64,000 bases of DNA, taken from positions 189,874,115 through 189,938,114 of the forward strand of contig NC_080572.1 of NCBI RefSeq assembly GCF_030247185.1, in the 5' to 3' direction. This DNA comes from Malaya genurostris (lineage: Eukaryota; Arthropoda; Insecta; Diptera; Culicidae). Shown piece by piece: positions 22,930 through 33,368 of this stretch (position 1 is its first letter; each line of letters begins with the position of its first letter). Position numbers and translations under genes: made by a program. Under the pieces are notes generated by a model, which saw nothing but the letters and a program-made list of their open reading frames with translations, did not search any database and was not told the DNA's origin.

Positions 22930-23300
22930 ACATGAATGCATCAACGGCCTGTCGTGCGAAATTACATCGTCGTCATGGACATGGAAGTGATCGCTCTCAT
23001 GTCGCCATTCGGTTTCAGTCGTTTATCAGTTCCAAGACCTTGGGTCACTTCAAGTTCACAATTACTTTCTGATGCAACGGCAAATCCACTGGATCTACTG
23101 GGAAAAACTTTTACTTTCATCCTACCAACAAACGGCAAACCAGTTCCACCGCTGTCCGTGCCAAACGAGGGCCGATCGGAACAGACCCCTTGATTGCACC
23201 CGGCAATCGGCTGTTAGTAACTGATGCGATAAATCGTAATGGACCCGTAAATAGATGCGGGCTTGAATCGACTGGGACGCTTCGGCCATGACCACCGTCG
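22930..23300. other. GC-richer island, possible decayed or unrecognised exon
   Basis: Base composition rises well above the surroundings. Both strands are open for 60-85 codons: plus 22936-23193 contains LLGKTFTFILPTNGKPVPPL, and minus 23190-22940 contains GGTGLPFVGRMKVKVFPSR. Neither translation matches a family I recognise. A splice-bounded exon cannot be defined with confidence. Confidence 0.3.
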
Positions 23301-24089
23301 ATGCTGGGAAGGAATGCTGTACTGAACTGTTTGACTCTGGAAAAGTTTGTGTTTTTAGCTAATTGAATTACAAATTATCAGTTTGAAAATGGTTTCAGGT
23401 ACAAATTGTAACTTGATCCGCATCAAATCAGCGATGTGATAGACATGGTTTCAAAGACAAAATTGAAAAATTATTCAGTTATCATGTAATTCTTCAAGTA
23501 CTCAGTTGATCAACCAGTTGCTGGGTTCATTGCTATCCAATTATATCTTGTAACTCTAATTTCTAATCTTTAAACAGCACGTTGGAGAAAACAAACTTTT
23601 TGCACTCAGATCTATCGTTCGAAAAGCTAACTCGAACTACAAATCAACAACTATGTACCTTCATACGTAGGGTAGTGTGGATTAAAGCTAAAGTTAGCCA
23701 GTCTTCTTCGAAAAAGTGTGAAATTATAAACGAGTACTTTACTATCCACCCAACACTACACTGGAGTGTGTGTTTCGTCAGTGTCTGAGACTAATTAGTG
23801 CCCATGTGAATTTGAGGCTTTATATTCCAAGAGCACGCAATTTGTTATCATTAAACCACAATCAAGCAAATCTATGCAAAGTTAGCTGTATGAAACTATT
23901 GCGAAATTAATGAAATATTAAAAAATCAACAAGTGTTCGCCTTGAATATTTTTAAGATTTGATCAATATACTACTACCGCTTACAATTTTCTGCACTATG
24001 ATTTGAATAATGAAATATTATTATAAACAAATGAAAGGATATTTAGGAAGTCTGGTTTTGTAATTAAGTTTATTTCGTACAAAGGGTTT

Positions 24090-24250
24090 AGTGGCGCTGG
24101 TCTTACAAGCCAGTTGTCGTATGTTCGAGCCCCGACCTGTCAGTAGAATCGTAGTACTAACTATGCAATGATTCTGTACGCTATGAATCGACTGCGAAGT
24201 TTGTTGAAACAGAAAGGCCAAATATCACAAAAGGAATACAATGGCTTACT
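24090..24250 (+). mobile_element. tRNA-Val-like SINE, copy 3 (5'-truncated), plus a 3'-half relic at 24350-24425
   Basis: Starts inside the anticodon arm (GCGCTGGTCTTACAAGCCAG), keeps box B TTCGAGCCC and the body to AAAGGCCAAATATCAC. About 100 bp downstream, GCAAAGTCGTGG..TACATTACTT and ATTTGGCCATTCCGTTTCAG are the same SINE 3' half in the opposite orientation. Confidence 0.8.
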
Positions 24251-25086
24251 TGTACGAAACATTCTTAAAAACAATTTATCGTAGTTTAATTATCTGTCAT
24301 CTTAAATGTAACGTCATTTAAAAAAAAAATATATTATATTACGACTGTCCTAGCAAAGTCGTGGAGCTACATTACTTGCGATATTTGGCCATTCCGTTTC
24401 AGAATAATTTGCATCCGATTGTTAGGGTACTTAACCATTGTATGTCTAAACACCGCATATTCCTTTCGATGCTTGGTAGTTATTTTCATGGTTATGAATT
24501 ATAACACAATATTTTCAGTGGACGATCTGTAACAATTGATTATCATCTGTCAATGAACTACCGGATTCCGACAAATCCTATTATATCATATAAAACATTT
24601 GCTTTTATTTTACTGACATGATCTGTAAACTACGAAATGTCATTACTTTTCTCCGATTCAGTAAAAGTTTCGCCAGTTTTAGTGAATCAATTGATAATAA
24701 TGAAGAATTTCTATCAACGCTGCTGACTTCTTCGGTGAGAATCATAATCGTCAAATTAAGATTCCTTATGACTCCTGCAATTTTCTGCTAGTACACGCAG
24801 AGAAATGGAGTACGTTTAAAATAACAAAACAATTAGTAGATTATTAAATTTGATTCATGCTGCTGATTCATGCTAGAATTCGATTGTTTTGAATCAATTT
24901 CTCCCTTCAACGTTAACAATGATCTCTGTTTGATTGGAATCAAAATTTTTGTCAAGTCAAACGAAATAACAAAAATCGTTCCAATTGATTTTATTATTGA
25001 AATAAATCAACTATTTATACTACGTCTATGTTTGAGGATGAATCGAGAGTAGGCATTATGTTCATAATGTGACTGTTATGAAAAAA

Positions 25087-25625
25087 CCCTGTTTCAATCC
25101 AGCTAGTAGTGTGATAATGCCTTACTCATATCTTCATATTCTGTTAAAGAAGAATGTCTGTTTCATTCGCATACACGTCCTCCTGGTATGTCTGTGACAT
25201 TATCCACTCACCTTTTTCTCGAACGCGAAGCAACCAAATGCTGGCTTTATATTGAGGAAAGTGCACAGCGATAATCAGATTATTATAGATTTGCACTAAA
25301 ATGATGATTGCTATTTCCGATTTGAAAAGAAGCAATTTTTATAACTCTTTAGATAACATTTGGAGCCATTAGAAGGGATGATTTTGCATAATGTTCCCCA
25401 TCGTTGTCCACTTTTCGTATTTGGTTTCAATGCAAACGATGATTGATGCAGGATGATACAATCGATCTTCTTTACGGAGAAACGGCTCTGCGAATGTCCG
25501 AATGTCAATTGATTCAATACTGAACTGAATTCTTAATAATGTTAACCAACAAATGTTATATATGTTATACCTACCTAAGTACGAGAAAGGCGTCATAAAT
25601 TTTCCTCTTTGATACTCAAATTCTT
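25087..25625 (+). repeat. Dispersed repeat R1, diverged copy D
   Basis: Shares with copies B and C the order GCACAGCGATAA / AGATTTGCACTAAA / TTTGGAGCCATTAGAA.GGATGATTTTG / CCATCGTTGTCC. It ends GAGAAAGGCGTCATAAATTT..CCTCTTTGATACTC, the same end as copy C. Its beginning, TCCAGCTAGTAGTGTGATAATGCC, links R1 to the CCACCTAGTGGTGTGATAATGCC repeats at 26868 and 27125. Confidence 0.65.
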
Positions 25626-25649
25626 TCGCAAATATAGCTCATCGAATTC

Positions 25650-25830
25650 ACTTGCACTTAGTGGTCACGTAGTGAATACACGTATTCATGAACCTCCACG
25701 ATATCGTCACCACGCACCATTATTCGAGTGGGAAAGTGTTATATTTTAAAACCTTGCCTTCTCATACATTTTGTTTCGACGGATTTATGTCAGTCCGACC
25801 CCAGTTTGATTAATCCGTCTTTATGACATT
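25650..25830 (-). pseudogene. RTE-like reverse transcriptase remnant
   Basis: On the minus strand GLTDINPSKQNVYEKAR and NNGAWWRYRGG correspond, with frame changes, to the LAINASKTKYMRGRG...ILIDGDDIEVVDE region of the RTE-like element at 52776-55560. Confidence 0.5.
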
Positions 25831-25834
25831 ATGC

Positions 25835-26860
25835 AGTTTGACTTTAGCTGTCTTGTTGAGCAATTTTGGTGTAAAATCTAGAGTGGTACCAAAATTGTAA
25901 GAGCGATTAAAAAAAACTCGAAAATGTTGAACATTGTTTTTTCGCATGAAATACATTTTGGAAAATTCTGAAAAAAATTCTTATGGTTTTCCATAATTCC
26001 AAGAATATTCCTTATTTTTTTTCAATTTTTCTGCTAAACAGGTTCTTGAAAAATTTAAATAAAATGAATATCAGAAGAACCACCCTAACTCCACCATTAT
26101 GGCAGTTAAAGGGTTAAAATTTTGGAAAAATCATATCCAATAAAAACCCTTTAAAACAGCGTATATCATTTTTTTGTTTGGGGGCAATTTTTATATGCAA
26201 ACCCGGCTACTCCCTTTAAAGCTTTTTTCAGCATTTCTTTCCGCCAATCGACTCGAGACTGTTTTTTTAGCGATTGTCAAATTATGTGGGATAAAACGTC
26301 AACAAATTTTTTCATGGTTGAATGGTCATGACGAATAGCATATAAGCTTTTCACACTAATGCCCAAGGCGTCTCTATTTCACGGTATGGCGATCTATCAT
26401 TATCAGATTTTTCGCAGCATCGATGTTTTCTGACAAAACTACTTATTTTGAACGACCTTCTTCGAATTCATCGGCAAGCGAACTACGAGCACGATTGAAT
26501 TCGTTATTCCTGTTTTTTATAGTCACATAGGGTGGTGCTACATTGCCAAACGTTGAACTAGGTTGATTGAAGCACTCTTGTCTTGATAATCAACGACGAA
26601 AATCCTATTAAATCATAGCACGAAAATGATCTCAATTCGATAACATTTTATTGCTGAGGTAAAATTTTTCAACTCACTGTTAACAAAACAAATAGCGCTC
26701 AAATCACAGAATGTTCTGAAAATGGTAATGGTTAAAAATGTAAAACTTTATTATGGAAACGTCAAATCCACCGGGCAACACTTAGTGTTGCCAAGCCTAA
26801 ATACATAAGTAACAACCTACGCATACCAATTTGAAAGATTATCTTTATTCATAAATAAGA
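25835..26860. other. No gene recognised
   Basis: AT-rich, no family motif, no clear inverted ends. Confidence 0.4.
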
Positions 26861-26867
26861 AAAAAAC

Positions 26868-27400
26868 CTTCTTAATCCACCTAGTAGTGTGATAATTCCT
26901 TCATCTTTCTTCAAAACAGTCTCATAATAACATTTTTTAACTTCTTATTAAATAATTTGTGACACTAATTTGGGCTCATTTTTGACACCAATTGATTCAG
27001 ATTGAATCGAGTAGTTCACAAAAGCATTCTTCAGTGTTTATATCACATAGTAGGCACCATTTTTTCAACCAAGCGCTTGACATTTTCGTTGCCTATTTGT
27101 ATGAGGAGAGTGATGCTAAACTAAAAAACCCTTCTTAATCCACCTAGTGGGGTGATAATGCCTTTCTCTTCTTTCATAACAGTCTCATGAAAATATATTT
27201 CATACTTTTATTAAATAATTTCGAACACTAAATTTTGAAACCAATTGATTCATATTGATTAGAATAGTCCACAAAGGCATTCTTCAGTGTTTATGTCACA
27301 CAGTCGGCATCATTTAGCCAACCTAGTGCTTGACATTTGTGTTGCCTATTTGTATGAGAAGAGTGATGCTAATTTGAAAAAACCTTTCTTAGTTCACTTA
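26868..27400 (+). repeat. Two tandem ~255-bp units (CCTTCTTAATCCACCTAGTG...)
   Basis: Unit 1 (26868-27122) and unit 2 (27123-27395) share TTCTTAATCCACCTAGT, GTGATAAT.CCTT, ACACCAATTGATTCA / AAACCAATTGATTCA, AAAGGCATTCTTCAGTGTTTAT and TTGCCTATTTGTATGA in the same order. A third start follows at 27383. They are head-to-tail copies of a dispersed repeat. Confidence 0.8.
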
Positions 27401-27405
27401 GTGGA

Positions 27406-27724
27406 ATTTTCATATATCTTGAAAAATCACCACAGGGGGAGTAAATAAAATTTTCGAAATCGAAAAATTGAAGCAAAAAGCCATTGCATGAAACGTCGAG
27501 ATTTAGTGTCATCTCGAATTTTTTTTTAAATCGACTTTCTGGGAATATCTGAGAATATCAAAAATTTTCTAAGTCCCAGAAAGTCGATTTTTTCAAAAAA
27601 AAATTTTTTGGAGATAACACCAAATCTGGACGTTTCATGCAATTTTAAGATTTTTGGCTTTAATAAAAAATTTTGATTTCGGAGAATTCATGTACCTTTT
27701 TCAAGATAGAAAATTTTCAAACTT
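27406..27724. repeat. Foldback element, ~140-bp imperfect inverted arms
   Basis: The left arm (27406-27545) contains ATCTTGAAAAA, AAAGCCATTGCATGAAACGT, TTTAGTGTCATCTC and ATCGACTTTCTGGGA. The right arm (27573-27724) carries the complements in mirror order. A small spacer with its own CAGAAAGTCGATTT symmetry separates them. A relative with the words CGAAACGTCAAGATCTGGTG lies at 34400-34450 and another half at 34292. Confidence 0.8.
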
Positions 27725-27766
27725 TAACCGCTGCAGCTTTGCGAAATTAAAGGTGATCCCAAAATA

Positions 27767-28648
27767 CAGGGTCCGCCATATAACATTTTTCTTGAACTAG
27801 CGGTTATTTCGACATAGCCTTGATGTCACTTCTGATTTGACAGAAACTTAGTTTTATCCTTCCGCCGAACGAAAATCATGGTAATGTTGCGGAGTGTGTG
27901 CGAAAATTACGTATGAAAATCATCTTCTCGGATGAGGCACATTTTCATCTCGGCGGGTATGTTAATAAGCAAAATTGTCGCATCTGGGGGACGGAAAACC
28001 CGTACGTTATCATGGAAAAGCCGATGCATCCTCAGAGAGTGACGGTTTGGTGCGGATTTTGGTCTGGCGGCATCATAGGGCCATTTTTTATTTTCGAAAA
28101 TGAGGCAGGAGCCGCCGCCACGGTCAATGGCGAGCGCTACCGCGCCATAATTAGCGATTGGTTCTTCCCGTTACTGGAAGAGGAAGACTTGGACACAATT
28201 TGGTTCCAACAAGACGGCGCTCCGTGCCACACAGCCAACGCTACAATCGATCTTCTGCGCACAGTCTTCGAAGATCGAATTATCAGTCGAAATTCGGATG
28301 TCGTTTGGCCGCCTCGGAGCTGTGATTTGACGCCGTTAGACTTATATCTTTGGGGGGCTGTCAAAGATAAGTGTTATTTGGACAAGCCAGAGACAATTCA
28401 AGCCATGAAGGACAACATTCGTGCAGCCATAGCTGAAATAAAGCTGCATACAATCGAATATGTACTAAAAAACTGGACCGACCGTATGGCGTACTGAAAG
28501 GCCAGCCGAGGCACCCATTTGAATGAAATTATATTACACAATTAACCAGAAGGATTGTACTTTAATATGAAAAAATAAATTTTGAAATCAGATGAACCGT
28601 TTGTGCTTTATTGCATGTTTTAAAAAAAAAGTTACATGGCGGACCCTG
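27767..28648 (+). mobile_element. DD41D-type Tc1/mariner element with complete catalytic core but no DNA-binding domain
   Basis: Ends CAGGGTCCGCCATATAAC and the complement of CAGGGTCCGCCATGTAAC are flanked by TA (27765-27766, 28649-28650); 882 bp. An uninterrupted frame (first ATG 27913, stop 28495-28497) encodes about 195 residues with all three catalytic blocks: IIFSDEAHFHLGG, IWFQQDGAPCHTAN, and SCDLTPLDLYLWGAVK. There are 41 residues between the second and third D, the DD41D spacing. The N-terminal helix-turn-helix half is deleted around 27880; upstream sequence has no matching frame. Expected to be immobile on its own unless the missing domain is supplied. Confidence 0.88.
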
Positions 28649-29336
28649 TATTAGCACCCCTATATATAGTAAGAGCGGTAATAATCAACGTGTTTTGTCG
28701 GTTACTTCACTTAAACCATCATATCTCCGGAAACAAAAGCCACAGCCATTGCATCTTCGAACTTAATCAATGGCCTAACAATAGCTTTCAAACGGGTCTA
28801 GACTTGTTAAAATCGGTTTAGCCATCTCCGAGAAACTTGCGCGGTAAAAAATCAATGCGGTTTGTCGGTTACGTCACTTGTACCATCATATCTCCGGAAA
28901 CAGAAGTCGCAATCATTTGATCTTTGAACTTGATCAATGGCTTAATAGTAGCTTTCAAACACTAGACTTGTTAATATTGGTTAAGCCATCTCCGAGAAAC
29001 ATGCGTGGTAAAAAAAAACAACACGTTTTGTCGGTTATGTCACTTGTACCATTATATCTCCGGAACCAGAAGTCACAGCCACTTGATTTTAGAACTTAAT
29101 CAATGGATCGACAGGAGCTTTCAAACGAGCCTAAGTTAGCTAAAGTCGGTTCCGCCGTCTCTGAGAAAATTGAACGGTAAAAATTTCTTCGAAAAGTGCA
29201 CACATACATACCGACAATTTCCGATCCCGTCGATCTGAGTCGAATGGTATATAACACTATGGGTCTCCGAGGCTCCGTTCGAAAGTCGGTTTTTCCAGAA
29301 ATTCTAATACCTTTCTATAGAGAAAGGCAAAAAGCA
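28649..29336 (+). repeat. Dispersed repeat R2 with three internal tandem units
   Basis: Starts TTAGCACCCCTATATATAGT, then holds three head-to-tail units of about 160-170 bp, each with TTTGTCGGTTAC.TCACTT, ATATCTCCGGAA and GTTAAGCCATCTCCGAGAAA. It ends with TCTGAGTCGAATGGTATATA and ATAGAGAAAGGCAAAA. The copy at 40422 has only one internal unit. The DD41D element was inserted near its 5' end (see findings). Confidence 0.75.
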
Positions 29337-29339
29337 TGT

Positions 29340-30280
29340 CGGTTTTATTTGTTTTTACATCCTCCAGTTATGTCTATGATATTACCTACCCGCATTTTGG
29401 TTTCGATTATATGGGTTTTAATCTTAAGTTCATTCGCCTCTTTGCCCCAATGTTTGTTTGTTTCTGACTTCTGATATCCAACCCCATACGAAGGGTCAAA
29501 AAGTTTCCCTGGTCCGAAGAGGCGAACGACCTAAAGACTCACCTTACTCATCACGCTCTAGTCGTCTATCGATTTTTATTTGATTTTAGGTATCGTTTTC
29601 GTTCAACAATCAGTGCGATAAAACTTTATTTCAATCGAATATTATTAGATGAAAATGAATTTTATGTCCATTGACTGTAAGCATATCCATTCGACTTTTG
29701 TTGCCATACTGACATGAGGCTTCCAGAATTTATCGTCAATTGAATAACAGTACTTAGTCACTTGAAGTTTTGCTTTCTCAGTTTCAAGTGTCAAGTAGTC
29801 TACCTGATCCATTGTCTTCGCTGTTGGTAGTGAGCAAGTTAGAAAGAATATGAATGGACAACAGCTAGATAACCAAAACTCTCTCCGGACAGAATTTTAA
29901 ATTGAAGGTTGCAGGTCTCATTTGAGTTTTCGATTATCACCAGCAAGTTTGAATCGATAATTTTCGACTGTTTGAAATGTATTAAGATGTGTTCTAAAGT
30001 ATTAAACATGAAAACTGAAAGAGGGAATAGATAATTTATGTTTGTTTTGTTATTGATATTTTAGTTAACATGACTGGCTTACCTTTCATCAGACCCTGTC
30101 AGCTGGGAGCGAAATCAATCTTCAGTTCAGCAACGCCATCGCACGGCATCACATTCAACATATAATGTCAATTGTATGGGTGCGCAGTGCTGCTATTTTG
30201 GCACGCACGAATTTGACATTTCTCCTAGCTACTTGTATGTACAAGATTCGATTCGGATTCGCCTGAGGGCGCCATGCTCG
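29340..30280. other. No gene recognised
   Basis: AT-rich without recognisable motifs or element ends. GC rises slightly near 30110-30290 without a convincing frame. Confidence 0.4.
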
Positions 30281-30284
30281 CTAA

Positions 30285-31130
30285 AAAGGCGGGTGTGTAA
30301 TGTCCGAAACATAACTGGATGTTGGAATACGAAAACAACTGACATGTTCCTTAACACTTCCGAATATCAATTAGTTGATCAATTGTATGAATTATGCAAG
30401 CATTTCCCTTTTTCACATTTTTCGTAAAAACAAAGAAGGCTTCAGTTGATCTCGATTACTGTGAATTTCACACAGCGGAAAGTGCTCAAATCTAATCAAA
30501 CTGTTCTAGATTTGCACTAAACTGAGGATATTTACCTTCGATTTGCGAGCAAGAAATCCTAATAGTTCTTTAGAAAACTTTTAGAGCCATTAGAACGGCT
30601 GATTTTGTGTGATGCTTTCCACCGTTGTCGTTGTCTTCTCGTTGTTTTTTCACCAATTCAAATAACTGGCAGTGGGCGATCCTAACGGCTATAAAAATAG
30701 CAGCATATAGAATTTTAATGTCAATTATTTCATTTTGGATTTGCATTTCATTGAAAGAAACTATCAGGATGCTGTACGGGATTCATTCCTGCCTTTCAGA
30801 AGGACCAAATTGTGGAACTCACTACGATATTAAGCACTGTTCGGAACATTTTTCTCGAACGATTTTTTGTACAGCAGCAGATATTTTGTTCTCTTCCGCA
30901 GAACTCATTCTGATTGGCTGGTGTTGACATGGGTCAAATGAGACAGGTTTTTCAATAGTGTACTATTAAAATACTACAATGATGTTGCTATACACGTTAA
31001 AGTTGAAAAATTTCGATTCTATTTGTAGTTAGATTATATAAATCCTTTCACAGATCACTGAGCTATAAGCTTTCAAAATACGAGAAAGGCAAACGCGCCT
31101 TATGATTTATCCTCTTTGATACTCGTTTAT
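30285..31130 (+). repeat. Dispersed repeat R1, most complete copy C
   Basis: Uninterrupted copy: begins GGCGGGTGTGTAATGTCCGA, includes TTTGCACTAAACTGAGGAT, GGATGCTGTACGGGATTCAT and GTACAGCAGCAGATATTTTG, and ends GAGAAAGGCAAACGCGCC..CCTCTTTGATACTCG. It gives the reference for the sequence missing from copy B after 18608. Confidence 0.8.
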
Positions 31131-31437
31131 ACCAAACTTTTCAGAAAAGTTAAATTTTGAATTGTTTGAGATTATGTCACACAACTGAAAATTTTATCAT
31201 AAAATTGTGATCATATTTCCGATGGCATGAAGCAAAAATTATGTTGATTCGTTAGATACAACAAGAGATATTCACGATCAAAAACTTATCGCTCTCTCAG
31301 AGGGTAAATTTTGAAAAGGCACCCCATAATAAAGTAAGTCGTATTCACGACAAAAGGATGTTTTCAATGATTTGTTCTAGAAATTCGAGAGCTGATTATG
31401 TTTTTAATATGATGTCTTTGCCTTCATCCCATTTTTG

Positions 31438-31633
31438 TCCCGGGTTGGCGGTTCAATGCATAGGGCACTGGTCTTACAAACCAGTTGTCGTATGTTCGAG
31501 CCCCGACCTGAAAGGATTCGTAGTGTCAGTAGAATCGTAGCACCGGCCATGCAATGGTTCACTCTGAATCAGCTGCGAAGTCTGTTGAAACAGAAGCTCA
31601 AATTCCACTACAGGAATGTAATACCAAGGCTTT
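31438..31633 (+). mobile_element. tRNA-Val-like SINE, copy 4 (most complete head)
   Basis: Begins TCCCGGGTTGGCGGTTCAAT. The anticodon arm CTGGT-CTTACAA-ACCAG gives anticodon TAC, and box B GTTCGAGCC is intact. The body ends GGAATGTAATACCAAGGC. Flanks TTTGCCTTCATCCCATTTTT and TTTGCTTCCATCCATTATTT may be a diverged target duplication. Confidence 0.85.
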
Positions 31634-31894
31634 GCTTTGCTTCCATCCATTATTTTGAACCAATTCGAATGGTTACATGAATCTCATTTCAAGGCCGCTC
31701 TCTCATTCAAGTGTAAGAGATATTTCATTTCAAGAGATCAACGGACGGAGGTGATGAAACTGAGCATCGATTGGAAGAGAAACGAATGAAAAACTGAATG
31801 CTACTCGTTCTGTACGTCAGCAAAGGTTGGGTGCTAGGGTGTGAAGTGTGAAATGATCGTCAATGTGTTAAACAATCGGTTTCAACTGCATTGA

Positions 31895-32885
31895 ATGAAG
31901 TTTTACAGTTGGCTGTGCTCATATTTAACCGATCGCGACATGTCAGTAAAAATAGGAGATTGCACTACGTCTCCATTTACGGTCAGCTCCGGAGTTCAAG
32001 GCAGTCATCTTGAACCGTTCATATTCCTACTCTACCTAAACGATTTAAACTTTTTGCTAAAATGCATGAAGTTATTGTATGCTGATGATTTCAAACTCTA
32101 TCACCTTATCAAAACCGTCGAAGACGCCAGATTCTTGCAGTCACTACTGGACATTTTTACAAATTGGTGTAGAGTAAACCGAATGACGAAAGACTTCAAA
32201 AACATATATTGCCTCAAAGCATTTTATTGTGCTTTTGTCCCTTCTTCACTAGAATATGCAGCTGTGGTTTGGTCACCCTACTATCAAAACGACATTCAAC
32301 GCATAGAAAATATTCAACATAAATTTATTCGTTTTGCGCTTCGCCAACTACCATGGAGAGACCCCCTAAATCTTCCGAGTTACCAAGATCGCTGCAAGCT
32401 CATAGATCTCGATCTACTGTTCGCAGAAATGTGTTCAAGGTAGTTTTCATTGCTGATCTTCTCCAGTCACGAATTGATTGCTCGGAGCTGTTACGTTTGC
32501 TAGATTTTGATATTCATCGTCGTTGTTGTCTTCGAACTCATCCTTTCCTACGCATTCCTGCCGCCAGAACCAACTATGGCCACAACGAGTCATTTGTCAG
32601 TATGTGCCGAGTGTTCAATAGCTGTTCTAGTCAGTTCGACTTTCATCTAACTCGTGATACTATCAGGAAATTGTTTAGTCAAACACTATCTCTTTAAAAG
32701 TTTATCGTTGGTTCTACGTACTTAGCTATGTAGTTATAATAGTTAATAATATGCAATATGTTATAATAGTTAATAATATGAAATGTATCATTTGTATATT
32801 CTGTAATCTGTTGGTACAAAAGATGAAAATAATAACTTATCTCCAGTGGGCTTTTCCCTGCCTCCAGAAATAAAATAAAATAAAG
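31895..32885 (+). mobile_element. Jockey-like non-LTR retrotransposon, 3' half, inactive
   Basis: The frame from 31895 encodes FYSWLCSYLTDRDMSVKIGD, the SGVQGSHLEPFIFLLYLNDL block (P missing from SGVPQGS) and the catalytic LLYADDFKLY. An internal deletion then joins TNWCRVNRM to CAFVPSSLEYAAVVWSPYY, the C-terminal region. A frameshift near 32440 leads to the last frame, ending ARTNYGHNESFVSMCRVFNS...KLFSQTLSL at 32694-32697. The 3' untranslated region ends in an AATAAAATAAAATAAA tail near 32885. It is 5'-truncated and dead. It probably belongs to the same clade as the 14800-15220 fragment, though the two do not overlap. Confidence 0.85.
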
Positions 32886-32889
32886 AAAC

Positions 32890-33365
32890 GTGCACAAGTC
32901 GCAACAGTCTATAGAGCATGCTTCTCGTAAGTTTCAGCAAGATTCGATTTCGGGATCCAGCAGCACATTTTCTTTTGAACAAACTAATGAATCAACACTT
33001 CCCGTAGATACTCTTTCCTTGGCAGGGATTTCGACATGTTTACTTCACTAAATGTATACGACACTCACTGGCACTGACAATTCTGAGCCTGTCTCATATT
33101 ATTAACTATCACACTCACCTACGCTTTCTTCTGACACAGAACGTAATACGTAAAAATTATTTTTGATGAGTCAAAGTCGAAATTCGAGAAAAAACCATTG
33201 CAAACTGTTCGATTTATTTAAAAACTAATAATTAAAACACTATTACAAAAATGTATTATCGTTTCTAATAGTAATACACTCAAGTCTTCTTTTGTGCATG
33301 GCAAATAACTTTGAAAACTCGCAAAAAATTCAAATTGTTTTTGCCACATGTTTTCAAAACTTATG
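32890..33365. other. No feature recognised
   Basis: AT-rich sequence between two transposons with no motif. Confidence 0.4.
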
Positions 33366-33368
33366 ATA

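Larger units (their letters stand above)
20600..25085. other. Mostly unassigned; no gene recognised apart from the items listed separately
   Basis: AT-rich sequence with repeat R2 at 21690-21890, a GC-richer island at 22930-23300, and SINE pieces at 24090-24425. A word ACACGCAGAGAAATGG at 24795 resembles the ACACGGAGAAA start words at 40906 and 50563. No convincing exon or RNA gene was found. Confidence 0.4.
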
